Shown in pieces: positions 28,094 to 40,080 of a stretch of 64,000 bases of DNA. Position numbers and translations under genes: made by a program. Numbering within the stretch: position 1 is the first letter of the stretch; the number at the start of each line of letters is the position of its first letter. The notes beneath the pieces are model-generated. The model did no database searches. It worked only from the letters and a program-made list of their open reading frames with translations, and had not been told where the DNA came from. Source of the DNA: Castanea sativa (lineage: Eukaryota > Streptophyta > Magnoliopsida > Fagales > Fagaceae); assembly GCF_040712315.1 (NCBI RefSeq), contig NC_134016.1, positions 2,953,501 to 3,017,500 of the forward strand, read 5' to 3'.

Positions 28094-28513
28094 GAATGGA
28101 TTAAAGGGGAGTTGTGCATATTGGTCCAAGACAGATCAGAGTGGTAAGTTTTCTCATATTGAATTAATCGAATAGACAATTATCCAAGATTACGCATTGT
28201 TTTTTTCTTTAATTTGATTTATTCCTTATTCTTTCGCAGGGAAAAAAAAGAAGAAGGAAAGTTCTCTTCTCTTCAAGAGCTGCAAACGATCAAAATTCAA
28301 GGGCCGCTCACCAAATTAGAGAAGTTGAAGATATTTTTGGTCAAAGTAATACAAAAACAATGTGGTAAGTCCATCTCCTATTCTTCCTCTTCTCTTTTAT
28401 AGATTTCACTTTTTTCTGTCTCAACATATACTCACTTTCAAAATTTTAGGTTATGTGATGGTTGTTATCCAATTGGGGGGGCTGAAATGTATTTCTTTGA
28501 CAAACAAGTTCAG
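28094..28513 (+). other. 3' region of the NLR with two candidate downstream exons
   Basis: After the stop codon there is a donor GTAAGT at 28144, an acceptor TTTCGCAG ending at 28239, an exon 28240-28364 with donor GTAAGT, an acceptor ending at 28449 and a 64-bp exon 28450-28513 with donor GT. The first exon reads in one frame as an LRR-like peptide (SSLQELQTIKIQ, then LTKLEKLKIF). The second gives GLKCISLTNKFR. Similar exon/splice-site patterns recur near 31.2, 33.0, 42.8 and 58.6-58.9 kb. They could be spliced 3' UTR exons or relics of an ancestral multi-exon LRR tail. Confidence 0.5.
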
Positions 28514-29340
28514 GTGTTCAAATTTCTCCTTTTGTCCGAGGCATTATTTCTTTTCCAACATAACAAAATGCTAGCGTAATTCTTTGTTTATAATTCTAAA
28601 ATTCTAAAATTATTTGTTTCTAATACTTAAAAGTAAAAAATTAAAAAAAGTGAGTTTGTAAATCTGGGTTCATTTTTTGTTCATTTTCTGATATATGTAG
28701 TGTATATTGTTCATGGCAATCTATCCAGACAATATTTCAAAATATTAAGCCACTAGTGGTAGTTAGCATTTCTTTGATATAAGAGTTAATGGAGCTTCTG
28801 ATTTGGCAGAGGATTCTTCGCCATTCTAGCCCCGGTTTTCAATCGGCCAAACTTTGACATCTATGCACATTCTTAGTTGGAGGAGTCATATTTTGAGGAT
28901 CTTTACGCTGCACATATGAGGCGTCAATGGTAGCTTCTGATTTGGCATAGGGTTAACTTTTTCTCTCTTCAAGATCTGAATTTTGGGTACAAGAATGCCG
29001 GTTTCAGGGAACAAAGGAAGAGGTCCAATCCCTTACCAAAGAGATGCTCTCTGGAGTTGTTTCTGGTGGTCAATAGTTCGGTAGAAGTTATTGCCATGTT
29101 ATGCTCAATTTACAGTAAAAGCTGAATATTTCTTGTGGGTTGGTGTCAGAATGGTTAACGATTGCACACAGTCTAATGGGGTGTGAATTCAATTACTATC
29201 TGAGTGAAGTTCATTAAAATTAGTGAGTTCCCCCAAAATCTCATCTTCTTTTCCTATGATATCACCCTTTTAACAAAATCTACCCCTCTTGATTTCTTTA
29301 ATTCATGTACTATTTACTGAATTTGTTGATATATTGGCAG

Positions 29341-29540
29341 TAAAATTGGCAGAGTGGTTGGAAAACCTTCTCTCTTCAACATTGGTTACTTATTTGGATG
29401 CAAGTGGATGCCATGTATCAGCTCACCAATTTGCAACACCTATTCATTCAGTACTGCCTCAAGTTAAGCTATAGAAGTGCTGAGAGTATCAGCCAATTCT
29501 GGTCCAATGACAAGGAATGGATTAAAGAGGAAGCTGTTTG
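29341..29540 (+). pseudogene. LRR-tail relic exon, unit 1
   Basis: Follows an acceptor-like TATTGGCAG. A shifting frame gives AEWLENLLS, then LTNLQHLFIQYCLKL, SAESISQFWSND and EWIKEEAV before a stop. It resembles the last LRRs of the intact protein ([23 protein letters not shown]). Counterparts lie at 32096-32297 and 34075-34269. It needs a frameshift, so it is unlikely to be translated as one piece. Confidence 0.55.
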
Positions 29541-30283
29541 AAGAACAATGTGTGTGGTCAGTTATCTTAAACTTGATCCTCTTCTCTGACAGTCTACTTT
29601 AAATCAACTAATTACATTCATAATTTCCCTAATGTCTTCCTTTCTTTGTTTGCTTTCCTCTGATCAATTTTAATCTATTTCTTCTTTATTAATTAAATAT
29701 ATTGCCTTGATATGCAGGCCAAACTATATTATATTCAGTTGGAAGAACATTTTATTAATTTAATGAAGTTTAATAGAAGTTCGTCAAAGTTTGTAAGTTT
29801 TTCTCATATCTTCTCATTTATGAAGTATTAGTCCATTCCAAATAATATACTATTCATTCCCAAGATCCCTTCTTCGCTATCATTTTTTCTACAGCATTCT
29901 CTGACTTTTTATTTAGAAAAAATTTTCCCAATATTCTTATGAAATTATTTTGCATGGCTAGTGTTTGTTGTATTCTGTTAGTCAACTAGGCTAAGAACTT
30001 ATGAATTCTTATTTTTTTCATATCCCAACAATTTGAGACCACCATTTTGTAATAATGCAATACAATTTAGTCTTGAAGGTAATAAAACTTAGCAAATCAT
30101 CACCAACCTCATCTTTTTTATTTTTATTTTTTTTCTAGCTAAAATTGTTGACATGTTTTGTCTCTCTTATGAATTTAGCAAAATTTTGTGTTCTTTATTC
30201 AGCCATTAAATCACTGACAACCAAGGGTGTGTATATATTAAGCTTTTCCCTATAGAAAATTTAAAATTTAGCTAATTAAATTG

Positions 30284-30353
30284 AGCATTTGAGATTTTTT
30301 TTTTTTTCAAATTCATCCCACCAAGACTTGACCTCTTAGCATTTGAGATTTCA
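30284..30353 (-). mobile_element. Shortened SINE relic, unit 1
   Basis: Same insertion site as the SINE at 35052-35178, between two copies of GCATTTGAGATTT. Here only the head (minus strand AAGAGGTCAAGTCTTGG) and an A-tail remain. Confidence 0.5.
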
Positions 30354-30406
30354 ATTTCATATCAAATTTCCTCATTCACGATGGGTTCAAATTTTGAAGA
30401 AATTGA

Positions 30407-31048
30407 AGCTTTCCAAGTATAAAAGGTTTGGCGTTATTTCTTCGAAGTCTAGCGATATCATGTAGTGATGAAGTTCTACCAATTGGTCTTGAATCATGTA
30501 TATCTCTATCGTCATTGGAGATAAATGATTGTCCTAATCTGATATCAATTCCAAATCTACAGGATTTGCATTCGCTTTACTCTTTATCAATTGCATATGA
30601 TAAAAGATTGATGGATTTGCCAGATGGGTTAGACTGCCTCACCCGCTTGAAGTATTTGTGTATTGGTGGGTTTTGTGAGGAGTTGGATACTTTCCCTAGT
30701 CTCAGTTCCATCCAACACACATCCCTTGAAACGCTAGAATTGTTTGGATGGGCTAAACTCAACTCTCTCCCAGAAGATATTCAACGATTTACTGCCCCAA
30801 GAGAACTTTGGATACAGAATTTTGACCAGATTGAAGCTTTGCCTGAGTGGTTGGGCTACCTTTCTTCTCTTCAAAAGTTGTATCTTTACAAATGCATGAA
30901 CCTGATGTATCTGCCAACAGCAGGAGCCATGCAACACCTCACCAAATTAAATATTTGGCAATGCCCCAAATTAAAGGACAGATGTGAGAAGGGAAGCGGC
31001 GCAGAGTGGCTCAAAATTGCCCATATTCCAAGTATCTCTCTCATTTGA
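30407..31048 (+). pseudogene. Truncated NLR: C-terminal LRR fragment (unit 2)
   Basis: About 213 codons in frame with the last LRRs of the intact gene (residues from about 1003), ending ISLI then TGA. It starts right after an in-frame TGA at 30404-30406 and has no ATG at its head, no CC, NB-ARC or promoter. The sequence is nearly identical to the parent, with substitutions such as SLSIAYDKRL for [10 protein letters not shown], so the duplication looks recent. The open frame has not decayed, which fits youth rather than function. It could still be reached as a read-through or alternatively spliced 3' exon of the upstream gene. Confidence 0.85.
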
Positions 31049-32848
31049 AAACGAATTAAAGGGTAGTTGTGCATATTGGTCCAACACAGATTAGAGTGGT
31101 AAGTTTTCTCATATTGAATTAATCAAACAGACAATTATCAAAGATTACGCATAGATTTTTTCCTTAATTTAATTTATTCCTTATTCTCTCACAGGAAAAA
31201 AAAAAGAAAAAAAAAAAGGAAAGTTCTCTTCTCTTCAATAGCTGCAAACGATCAAAATTCAAGGGCCGCTCACCAAATTAGAGAAGTTGAAGATATTTTG
31301 GTCAAAGTAATACAAAAACAATGTGGTAAGTCCATCTCCTATTCTTCCTCTTCTCTTTTATAGATTTTGCCTTTTTCTGTCCCAACATATACTCACTTTA
31401 AAAAATTTAGGTTATTCAAAAATTATTTGTTTCTAATAATTAAAAAAAGTGGGTTTGTAAATCTGGGTAGCGTTGCATCTATTTTGTGTTCATTTTCTGA
31501 TATATATAGCGTATATTGTTCATGGCAATATATCCAGACAATATTTCAAAATATTTAAGCCAATAGTGGTACGTAGCATTTCTTTGATATAAGAGCCAAT
31601 GGTAACTTCTGATTTGGCACAGGATTCTTCGCCACTCTAAGCTCTGATTTTCAATCAGCCAAACATTGACACCTAAGAACTTTCTTAGTTGGAGGGGTCA
31701 TATTTTGAGGATCTTTACTCTGCACAGATGAGGTGTCAATGGTGGCTGCTGATTTGGACAGGGTTAACTTTTTCTCTCTTCGAGATCTGAATTTGGGTAC
31801 AAAGGAAGAGGACCAATCCCTTACTAAAGAGGTGCTCTCTGGAGTTCTTTCTGGCGGTCGATAGTTCGGTAGAAGTTATTGCCATGTTATGCTCACTTTA
31901 CAGTAAAAGCTGAATATTTCTTGTTGGTTGCTATCAGAATGGTCAATCACTATCTAAGTGAAGTTCATCAAAATTAGTGAGTTCCCCCAAAATCTCATCT
32001 TCTTTTCCTCTAATATAACCCTTTTAACAAAATCTACCCCTCTTGATTTCTTTAATCCATCTACTATTTACTGAATTTGTTGATATATTGACAGTAAAAT
32101 TGGTAGAGTGGTTGGAAAACCTTTTCTCTCTGCAACATTGGTTACTTATTTGGATGCAAGTGGATGCCATGTATTGGCTCACCAATTTGCAACACCTATT
32201 TATTCAGTACTGCCTCAGGTCAAACGATAGAAGTACTGAGAGTATCAGCCAATTCTGGTCCAATGACAGGGAATGGATTAAAGAGGAAGCTGTTTGAAGT
32301 TCACACATATATTATCACAACAATGTGTGTGGTCAGTTATCTTAAACTTAATCCTCTTCTCTTCTCTGATACTCTACTTTAAATCAACTAATTACATTCA
32401 TAATTTCCCTAATGTCTTCCTTCATTTGTTTGCTTTCCTCTAATCTTTTTTAATCTATTTCTTATTTATTACTTAAATATATTCAGTTGGAAGAACAATT
32501 AATTAATTTTATGGAGTTAATACAAGTTTGTCAAAGGTGGTAAGTTTTTCTCACTTCTCATTTATGAAGTGTTTTTCTCAATCCAAATAATATAATATTC
32601 ATTCCGAAGATCATCTCTTCACTATCACTTTTTCTACAACATTCTCTAACTTTTTACTTAGAAAAAGATGAAGAAAAATTTTCCAAAGATCTTTATGAAA
32701 TTATTTTGGCATGACTAGTGTTGGTTGTATTCTATTAGTCAACAGGGCCAAGAACACATGAAATCTCATTTTGTTCATATCCCAACAATTGAGACCACCA
32801 TTTTGTAATAATGGAATACAATTTGGTCTTGAAGGTAATTAAACTTAG
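30409..32848 (+). repeat. NLR tail tandem duplication, unit 2
   Basis: Contains the LRR fragment, the two candidate 3' exons (about 31197-31324) and the LRR-tail relic at 32096-32297. It ends at CTTAGCAAAT (to 32852), where it joins sequence equivalent to 28074 in unit 1 through the shared CAAAT. Confidence 0.85.
32096..32297 (+). pseudogene. LRR-tail relic exon, unit 2
   Basis: After acceptor-like TATTGACAG the frame reads VKLVEWLENLFSLQHWLL, then the WMQVDAMYWLTNLQHLF block and SESISQFWSND...EWIKEEAV-like end. Stop TGA at 32295-32297. See the counterpart at 29341-29540. Confidence 0.55.
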
Positions 32849-34074
32849 CAAATATCTCTCTCTACTGAGAATGGATAAAAGGGGAGTTGTGCATATTGGT
32901 CCAAAACAGATCAGAGTGGTAAGTTTTCTCATATTGAATTAATCAAATAGACAATTATCAAATATTACGCATTGTTTTTTTCTTTAATTTGATTTATTCC
33001 TTATTCTTTCGCAGGGAAAAAAGAAGAAGGAAAGTTCTCTTCTCTTCAAGAGCTGCAAACGATCAAAATTCAAGGGCCGTTCACCAAATTAGAGAAGTTG
33101 AAGATATTTTTGGTCAAAGTAATACAAAAACAATGTGGTAAATCCATCTCCTATTCTTCCTCTTCTCTTTTATAGATTTCTATTTTTTCAGTCCCAACAT
33201 ACACTCACTGTCAAAAATTTAGGTTATTTCTTTGACACACAAGTTCAGGTGTTTAAATTTCTCCTTTTGTCCAAGGCATTATTTCTTTTCCAACATAACA
33301 AAATGCTAGCCTAATTCTTTGTTTATAATTCTAAAATTCAAAAATTATTTGTTTCTAATACTTAAAATTAAAAAATTAAAAAAAAGTGAGTTTGTAAATC
33401 TGGGTAGCGTTGCATCTATTTTGTGTTCATTTTCTGATATATGTAGTGTATATTGTTCATGGCAATGCATCCTTAGACAATATTTTAAAATATATAAGCC
33501 ACTAGTGGTACTTAGCATTTCTTTGATATAAGTGTTAATGGTAGCTTCTGATTTGGCAGAGTATTCTTCGCCATTCTAGCCCCGGTTTTCAATCAGCCAA
33601 ACTTCAACACCTAAGCACGTTCTTAGTTGGAGGAGTCATATTTTGAGGATCTTTACACTGCACATATGAGGCGTCAATGGTAGCTTCTGATTTGGCACAG
33701 GGTTAACTTTTTCTCTCTTCAAGATCTGAATTTTGGGTACAAGAATGCTGCTTTCAGGGAACAAAGGAAGAGGACCAATCCCTTACTAAAGAGATGCTCT
33801 ACGGATTTCTTTCTGGTGGTCGATAGTTCGGTAGAAGTTATGCTCACTTTACAGTAAAAGCTGAATATTTTTTGTTGGTTGCTGTCAGAATGGTTAACGA
33901 TTGCACACAGTTTAGTGAGGTATGAATTTAATTATTATCTGAGTGAAGTTCATCAAAATATCATCTTCTTTTCCTCTGATATCAACCTTTTAAGTTTTAA
34001 CAAAATCTACCCTCTTGATTTCTCTAATTCATCTAACATTTACTGAATTTGTTGATATATTGACAGTAAAATAG

Positions 34075-34269
34075 GCAGAGTGGTTGAAAAACCTTTTCTC
34101 TCTTCAACATTGGTTACTTATTTGGATGCAAGTGGATGCCATGTATTGGCTCACCAATTTGCAACACCTATTCGTTCATAACTGCTTCAAGTTAAATGAT
34201 AGAAGTGCTGAGAGTATTAGTCAATTCTTGTCCAATGACATGGAATGGATTAAAGAGGAAGCTGTATGA
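34075..34269 (+). pseudogene. LRR-tail relic exon, unit 3
   Basis: Third copy of the relic, with NLFSLQHWLL, LTNLQHLFVHNCFKLNDRSA and EWIKEEAV; stop at 34267-34269. Confidence 0.55.
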
Positions 34270-35051
34270 AGTTAACACATATATTATCACAACAATGTGT
34301 GTGGTCAGTTATCTTAAACTTAATCCCCCTCTCTTCTCTGACAATCTACTTTAAATCAACTAATTACATTCATAATTTCCCTAATATCTTCCTTTCTTTG
34401 TCCTCTGATCTTTTAGAATCTATTTCTTATTTATTACTTAAATATATTGCCTTGATGTGCTGGCCAAATTCTATTATATTCAGTTGGAAGAAGAATTAAT
34501 TAATTTTATGGAGTTTAATAGAAGTTTGTCAAAGGTGGTAAGTTTTTTTCACTTCTTCTCATTTATGAAGTATTTTTTTCAATCCAAATAATATAGTATT
34601 CATTCCGAAGATCCTCTCTTCAATATCACTTTTTCTACAACATTCTCTAACTTTTTACTTAGAAAAAGATGAAGAAAAAATTTTCCAAATATTTTTATGA
34701 AATTATTTTGGCATGACTAGTGTTGGTTGTATTCTATTAGTCAACATGGCCAAGAACACATGAAATCTCATTTTGTTCATATCCCAACAATTGAGACCAC
34801 CATTTTGTAATAATGGAATACAATTTGGTCTTGAAGGTAATTAAACTTAGCAAATCATCACCAACCTCATCTTTTTTCTTTGTTTTTTCTAACTAAAATT
34901 GTTAACGTGTTTTGTCTCTCTTATGAATCTAGCAAAATTTTGTGTTCTTTATTCAGCCATTTAATCATTGACAACCAATGGTGTGTATATATTAAACTTT
35001 TCCCTATAGAAAAACTAAAATCTAGCTAATTAAATTGAGCATTTGAGATTT

Positions 35052-35178
35052 TAAAAAAAAAAAAAAAAGTCTTATACAGTGCACAAAGCTCCCACTTTTT
35101 GTGATTCCCAAACATTGAACTCATGACCTATTGCTTTTGGTGAAAGACACTTGCCATCCCACCAAGACTCAACCTCTT
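35052..35178 (-). mobile_element. SINE-like insertion with 14-bp TSD
   Basis: AGCATTTGAGATTT (35038-35051 and 35179-35192) flanks 127 bp. The minus strand has a tRNA-like head (TGGGATGGCAAGTG, then GGTCATGAGTTCAATG as B-box-like sequence) and a homopolymer end. The older copy near 60820 (GGCGTTTGAGATTTTCAG) lacks it. Confidence 0.7.
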
Positions 35179-35259
35179 AGCATTTGAGATTTCAATATCA
35201 TATAAAGTTCCTTACTCATGATGGGTTCAAATTTTGAAGAACTTGAAGTTTTATACTCT

Positions 35260-36470
35260 ACCATACGTTAATTACAATAAACTAGACCAGCGATTTAGCT
35301 CAATAAAATACATGCCAAATTATTGGGTATTAATCCCAGGCCAGACATTAATAACAATAAACTAAGGAATCATTTGTGCTTGGTTCATGTGCTACCGCAA
35401 TGTTTTCATTTGAGAAGGTTATTCAGAATAATAATTATATATTATAATTGTTTTAACTTTTAGCTATTGTTGATGGTCGTAGGGGAAGATTCTATTTAGG
35501 ACCAGCATATAGGAATTATGTGATTGCACAAAGCTGATGCATGTACACCCACACAACGACTCACCACATTATTACATCATCAAGAGGAAGGATGTGGCAA
35601 ATGTAATGCCTCAAGTTTTCTAGTAGCATCTTGAAGTTTCTGTAATATTAGGAAAGGCTGGTGGTGAGTCCATCCAAAACTGACTTTCTACTCTCTCTCG
35701 TCTCTAATACTAGTATTTTGTTTTTCATATTAGAGGATTTTTATTCATAAATTATTTGCTATTTCTTACATCACATTCTACTTTCTTCAAGTTTTTAAAT
35801 AGACTCTTTACATCAATACTTTCCATAATGTTCTCTTTTTGATGAAGGCAAAGACAGGGAAAAGATGAAATATGAGACTTTGTGCTGAACTTAGTCAGGG
35901 CGGCAAGGATAGGAACCATTCATTTTCTTCCCCTACTTATTATAAATTCCTTCAAAAGTTTATGGTGAGTAAATGTCATTTCATCTTTTTTATATTGATA
36001 CCTATTTATATCATCAGTTGGAGTCACTAAATGTTAATGATGTTGGAACCTTTCTAGAGTGGTGGGTGATGTAGAACAGAGCTCGTTAGAAGTCAGTTTG
36101 CGGGAAATTCAAGAAGTAGAAAAGTACTATTAGAAGTCATCGGAGATCACAGAAAAATTGCGTGAAATTTGGTGACATGAAGGGAAATGGTGCTGGGAGT
36201 AAAACTCATAGCCTTCGGCCATGATCAAACGTGCTTTTCAGGTAAATTCTTTCATAAAGCCCTTTGAATTTATGAATTCAAGGAACCCTTTGTGGATTCG
36301 AGGTTCTCATGTAGGAGTTAACGTGTTTAATTTGTTTTTTATTTAGAAAGTAACGTGTTTGTTTTCTTGTAGCTTCTGCAACAATAGTGGGGCAGCTTCA
36401 TATCTTTTCAAGAAATGAAACCCAAGAACAAGAATGCACTACCTTCCAGTAAAGAAAGGTGGGATCCCTC
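35260..36470. other. Intergenic, no gene seen
   Basis: AT-rich with scattered GTAAGT- and TTTCAG-like sites. It may contain decayed NLR 3' exons but nothing I can name. Confidence 0.5.
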
Positions 36471-36479
36471 TCAATTGAA

Positions 36480-39000
36480 ACCTAAGTGGAAGATTTGGCA
36501 TAGTGGTTGAGGATTTATTTTAACTTATAATCTTGTGAAGCCTTAGATTACAGGCAAAAAATTGGTCATAATCTAGAAATCATAAAAGGCGGACTTAAAA
36601 TTGATTCCAGTGCTTTTTTTTCCTCTCACTAAAATTTGTGAGTTTTCTTCTTCTCTTCTATTGTCTCTCTTACAAAAAATTCTATTATCAATTTTTTTTC
36701 CTATTCTCAACTTTGTATACTATTCACTAAAATTGTTATTCTTTTCAAATTCATTGTTTCTTTATATTTCAGTGGAAAATTGACTGCAATAGGGAGTGTT
36801 GATGACCTTGTTCGTGTTATATGGAATTCTTCAGAATCATGTACACATTTCTTAATTTGCTCTTTTCCATGTTTTTCATTTTGAAACTTTTTTCTTTTCC
36901 ATTTCTGACGACATACATGGATTTATTCCTGGATTACAGATTGTGAAATCTAAGTTTTCCCTATTACTTAAGATTCTCATATCCAGTTAATGGAAAACAA
37001 AACCTTCTTGTATCCTTGTTAGATTCTCTTCAGAGTTTCAAGAGTAAATGCTCTTAATACTAACCCTGCATTGTGGTGTTATCTGAGTTTGGTGGAATAA
37101 TCTCATATAAGAAAGAAAAATTAGTTGATGTATACTTAGTGGAGCCTTTATTTTTTTAAAGGATGTCCGACATTTCAGACTACACACAAATCAAACATTA
37201 TGTGTGCCTAAGCTCAAGTTGCTGCCTCATCTACTTCAACAATCGCAAGTAAGATATTTTAAAATCAAAAGGAGTAAACAAGAGTGGTGACTTTCCACTA
37301 TAGTTGTAGAACCTTTATTTAGTTGATGAGATGTCTATAAACAATTGCAAGAAGCTGAGATATCTACCAGCAAGGGTGTGGTGCCTCACTAGATAACAGA
37401 TGATGCCATGCTGGTAATCCTTCATTTCCCAAATAGAGGTTATGTACTTCAGCATAGATTGATCAAGATTGCCCATGTTCCATTTATCTAGACAAACTTT
37501 TGACTCCTATGCTAAGCTCAAAGAATCTAAAATCGGTATTTTTGCTCAAATGTCCTTAGGTTTAATATATCACTTTGAATGGACTAGCTTATGCACTTAA
37601 TTTTTAATTTCCATAATTTTTGTTCAAAATTGTGTGCTCATATAGAGTAGCACGTTTTTCTGCATAGCATTCTTAGATCTTCAAATTTTCCATCCAACAA
37701 CAAAAATCAAGTATTTTTGTTTGAACAATCAATTCTAAACTTCTTGAGATTATTTGTGTGTGTGTGTGTGTATTCTGGTCTACCAACAATGCATTGATTA
37801 GGGCTCTTTAGTAAATATTACATTGTCTTCACTGTTAAGTTTTCACTAACCAATTTTGAATTAAATAGGTCTCTTTCATTATTCATGTTTCAAGCTTCTC
37901 TAAAGTTAATTAATGTAATGAATTCATTTGAAGTTAGTTTTAAATGTGTGAAATACTCAGAGACAAATTATTTATTCTATTTTAAACAGATTTGTAGATG
38001 AACTTAAAGTCCGGTTTGCTGTACAATGTGCACTATAAGGAAGTATAACTTGAGATTCAAATCAAATTAAACGAGAAGGTTAACATCTTTTTTCTTTTGA
38101 GATCAAATTATAATGTTGGGTAAACTGTTTTATTCATCATTGGATTACTTCATAATTGCAGTTACATTTATTCTCAAGCTAAGCTAATTTTATTGTCTTC
38201 AGTTTTCTTTCTTTTTATTTTTTCCTAAAAGACTTCCGGTTGTAGGTTAGCTGGAACCATGACTTGAATGTACCTGTAAGGGTCAATTGGGTATCACTTT
38301 GACAATGAATCAAGTAAGGCCTAGGCTTTTCCAGCATTTACACTTTTCACCAAGTTTGCTTCTATCTCCTATATATATAATCATAAATAACTCCTTTTTT
38401 TTGTGGAATAAACAGGATTCCTGACAATTTGTCTGCTGTTCAAATCCTATGTTTTGGTTTCCTAACTTAAAGTCTCTGTTGCAGTGACTTCAGCAGCTTT
38501 CTAGATTATGAGGTACACATCAACGATTACCCTTACATACTGATTATGATCATATATATATATCTTGTTTTGAATGTTCAAATTTTAGTACTAATCAATG
38601 GCATAAACTATGATATCCAGTCCTCAGACATCTGCAAGAAATTGAAGGACTCAATTAAGAAAAGAAACTTGAAACTCAAATTTGACGCATTTTTTTTGTC
38701 TGAGATCAAGTTATGCACTAATCCCTGCTACAAATCTTTGCAAAGAGCATATAATAGTTAGCTTCAATTAATGGATTTCCAAATTTCTGTTTCAGTATTC
38801 TCTTAATCTCTTATTGTCAGTCTTGTTGTCTTAACTAAGAGGCCAACCTGTTTGGGTGCTGCACTTGATATCCCTGTATGGAGGGTAACAGCCTACAGAT
38901 TGCAGACAAGGCAATGGACATAAGTCTCTGTAAACCGAATTTTGTTTGTAATTATTCATTTAATACAATATGGCTTATAATTTAATTTGTATTACTCAGA
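36480..39000 (+). repeat. Older segmental duplicate, copy 1 (partner 51760-54660)
   Basis: Shared blocks in order are TTAAAGGATGTC.GACATTTCAG, CAAATCAAACATTATGTG, CTCAAGTTGCTGCCTCATCT, a short LRR-like AAGCTGAGATATCTACCAGC, GTCTACCAACAATG.ATTGATTAGGGC, CCTAACTTAAAGTCTCTG and TGCAAGAAATTGAAG. The translated piece NNCKKLRYLPAR looks like an LRR fragment. No intact frame remains, so I read this as a decayed gene tail. Confidence 0.75.
37756..37772. repeat. (GT)n microsatellite
   Basis: Short GT run, also present but shorter in the partner near 52572. Confidence 0.8.
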
Positions 39001-39012
39001 AATAAGACTGAA

Positions 39013-39055
39013 AGTTCTATCAATGTTCTACCAAAAAAAATAACTTCTATCAATG
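39013..39055 (+). mobile_element. Micro-retroinsertion with 13-bp TSD
   Basis: ASTTCTATCAATG (39013-39025, 39043-39055, one mismatch) flanks 17 bp TTCTACC plus an A-run. Confidence 0.55.
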
Positions 39056-39099
39056 AAATCTTCTATAACTAAAAATCTAAAATATCGTAGCTGTGCTTT

Positions 39100-40080
39100 T
39101 TATCCAATTTGAATTGTATTTCCTACACTAAAAGCCCAATTGTCAGTGATGAGTTGAAACAAGACACAACGCAGTTTTCTTGCCATAGAATTATGATTAT
39201 TTTGTGAGAATTTGCAAACTGATTTGAAAAAATAGAGGGAGGCATCACAAATTTAGGGAAAAATTTAGAACATACAGGTGTGAATGCTCAATCAATGGTT
39301 ACATAAGTTAATTTTGCAGTCTACCCAGAAAAGAACAAGGGATAGTAGCTAATTGCTAATCAAGGTTGAACAAATTTGTACCTAGTCAATACTTCCAGCT
39401 TTAAGCTTTACTATTACTCCCTGTAATGCATTTTCTTGTGACGCATATAACCCACTGGAAAATGTAATTCTATTCTTCTTGTGACTGAATCATGTTGAAT
39501 GTTTGTTTATGCAGCTCTGAAAAGTTGACAGTTTTTTACTTAAATGGGTAAATATGAAGTCCACTTCCAGAAGGGAATAGTTAAAAGCGCTGGATACTCA
39601 CTCTTTAGTGCCATTCTAGTTTTCGATTCCATGGGCTGGACTCTTGGAAAACATCAAAAGGTAATGCCAATTGCATCAGAATGTGAAGTGTGCTGATCAG
39701 CAGAGACATCATTGCTGCCTGTATTTAAGACTCCAATCTTGATAATAGGTGACCTCATCTGCCGCGACAATAGAATGTCTTCTCTAAGAACTGATTTATA
39801 TACTGAAGGTATACCTTTTGTCATTTTTACTTACAGTCTTGTCATAGTTACTAATAAAAGAACTCCTAGTGATTGTTATTTTAATGTCTTTTCCTTTGTC
39901 ATTCAATTTAACATCATTGTAGGATACAAAGAAATCTCTTTTGTGTACTTTGTGCTGTTATCTGTAAAATAATTTACTATATCTATAGAATAATTTAGCA
40001 TGATTCATCACCATTTTCCCAATTAGGTGTTTTTATAAGGTCTAAACTGGGTTGTTCAGCATTCCCTTTATGTTCTTGAG
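39100..40080. other. Intergenic, no gene seen
   Basis: No gene or clear element recognised. Confidence 0.5.

Larger units (their letters stand above)
27454..30408 (+). repeat. NLR tail tandem duplication, unit 1
   Basis: This is the source unit: it starts inside the LRR coding sequence (codon about 1002) and runs through the 3' flank. Unit 2 begins with the same CTTTCCAAGTATAAAAGG (30409 on). The breakpoint at 30408 joins flank sequence (GAAGAAATTGAAG) to LRR sequence with a 2-3 bp overlap. Confidence 0.88.
32849..35250 (+). repeat. NLR tail tandem duplication, unit 3 (3' flank only)
   Basis: Begins at the equivalent of the last codons of the gene (AAATATCTCTCTCTACTGAG compared with AAATATCTCTCTCTGCTGAG), so it carries no LRR coding sequence, only the 3' region. 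Its start resembles unit 1 more than unit 2, so it derives from the intact gene's end. After about 35250 the sequence becomes unique. Confidence 0.85.

Noticed and set aside
38546..38761. 71-codon frame with a hydrophobic start
   Set aside because: The partner copy at 53.3 kb does not keep the frame; no recognisable domain.
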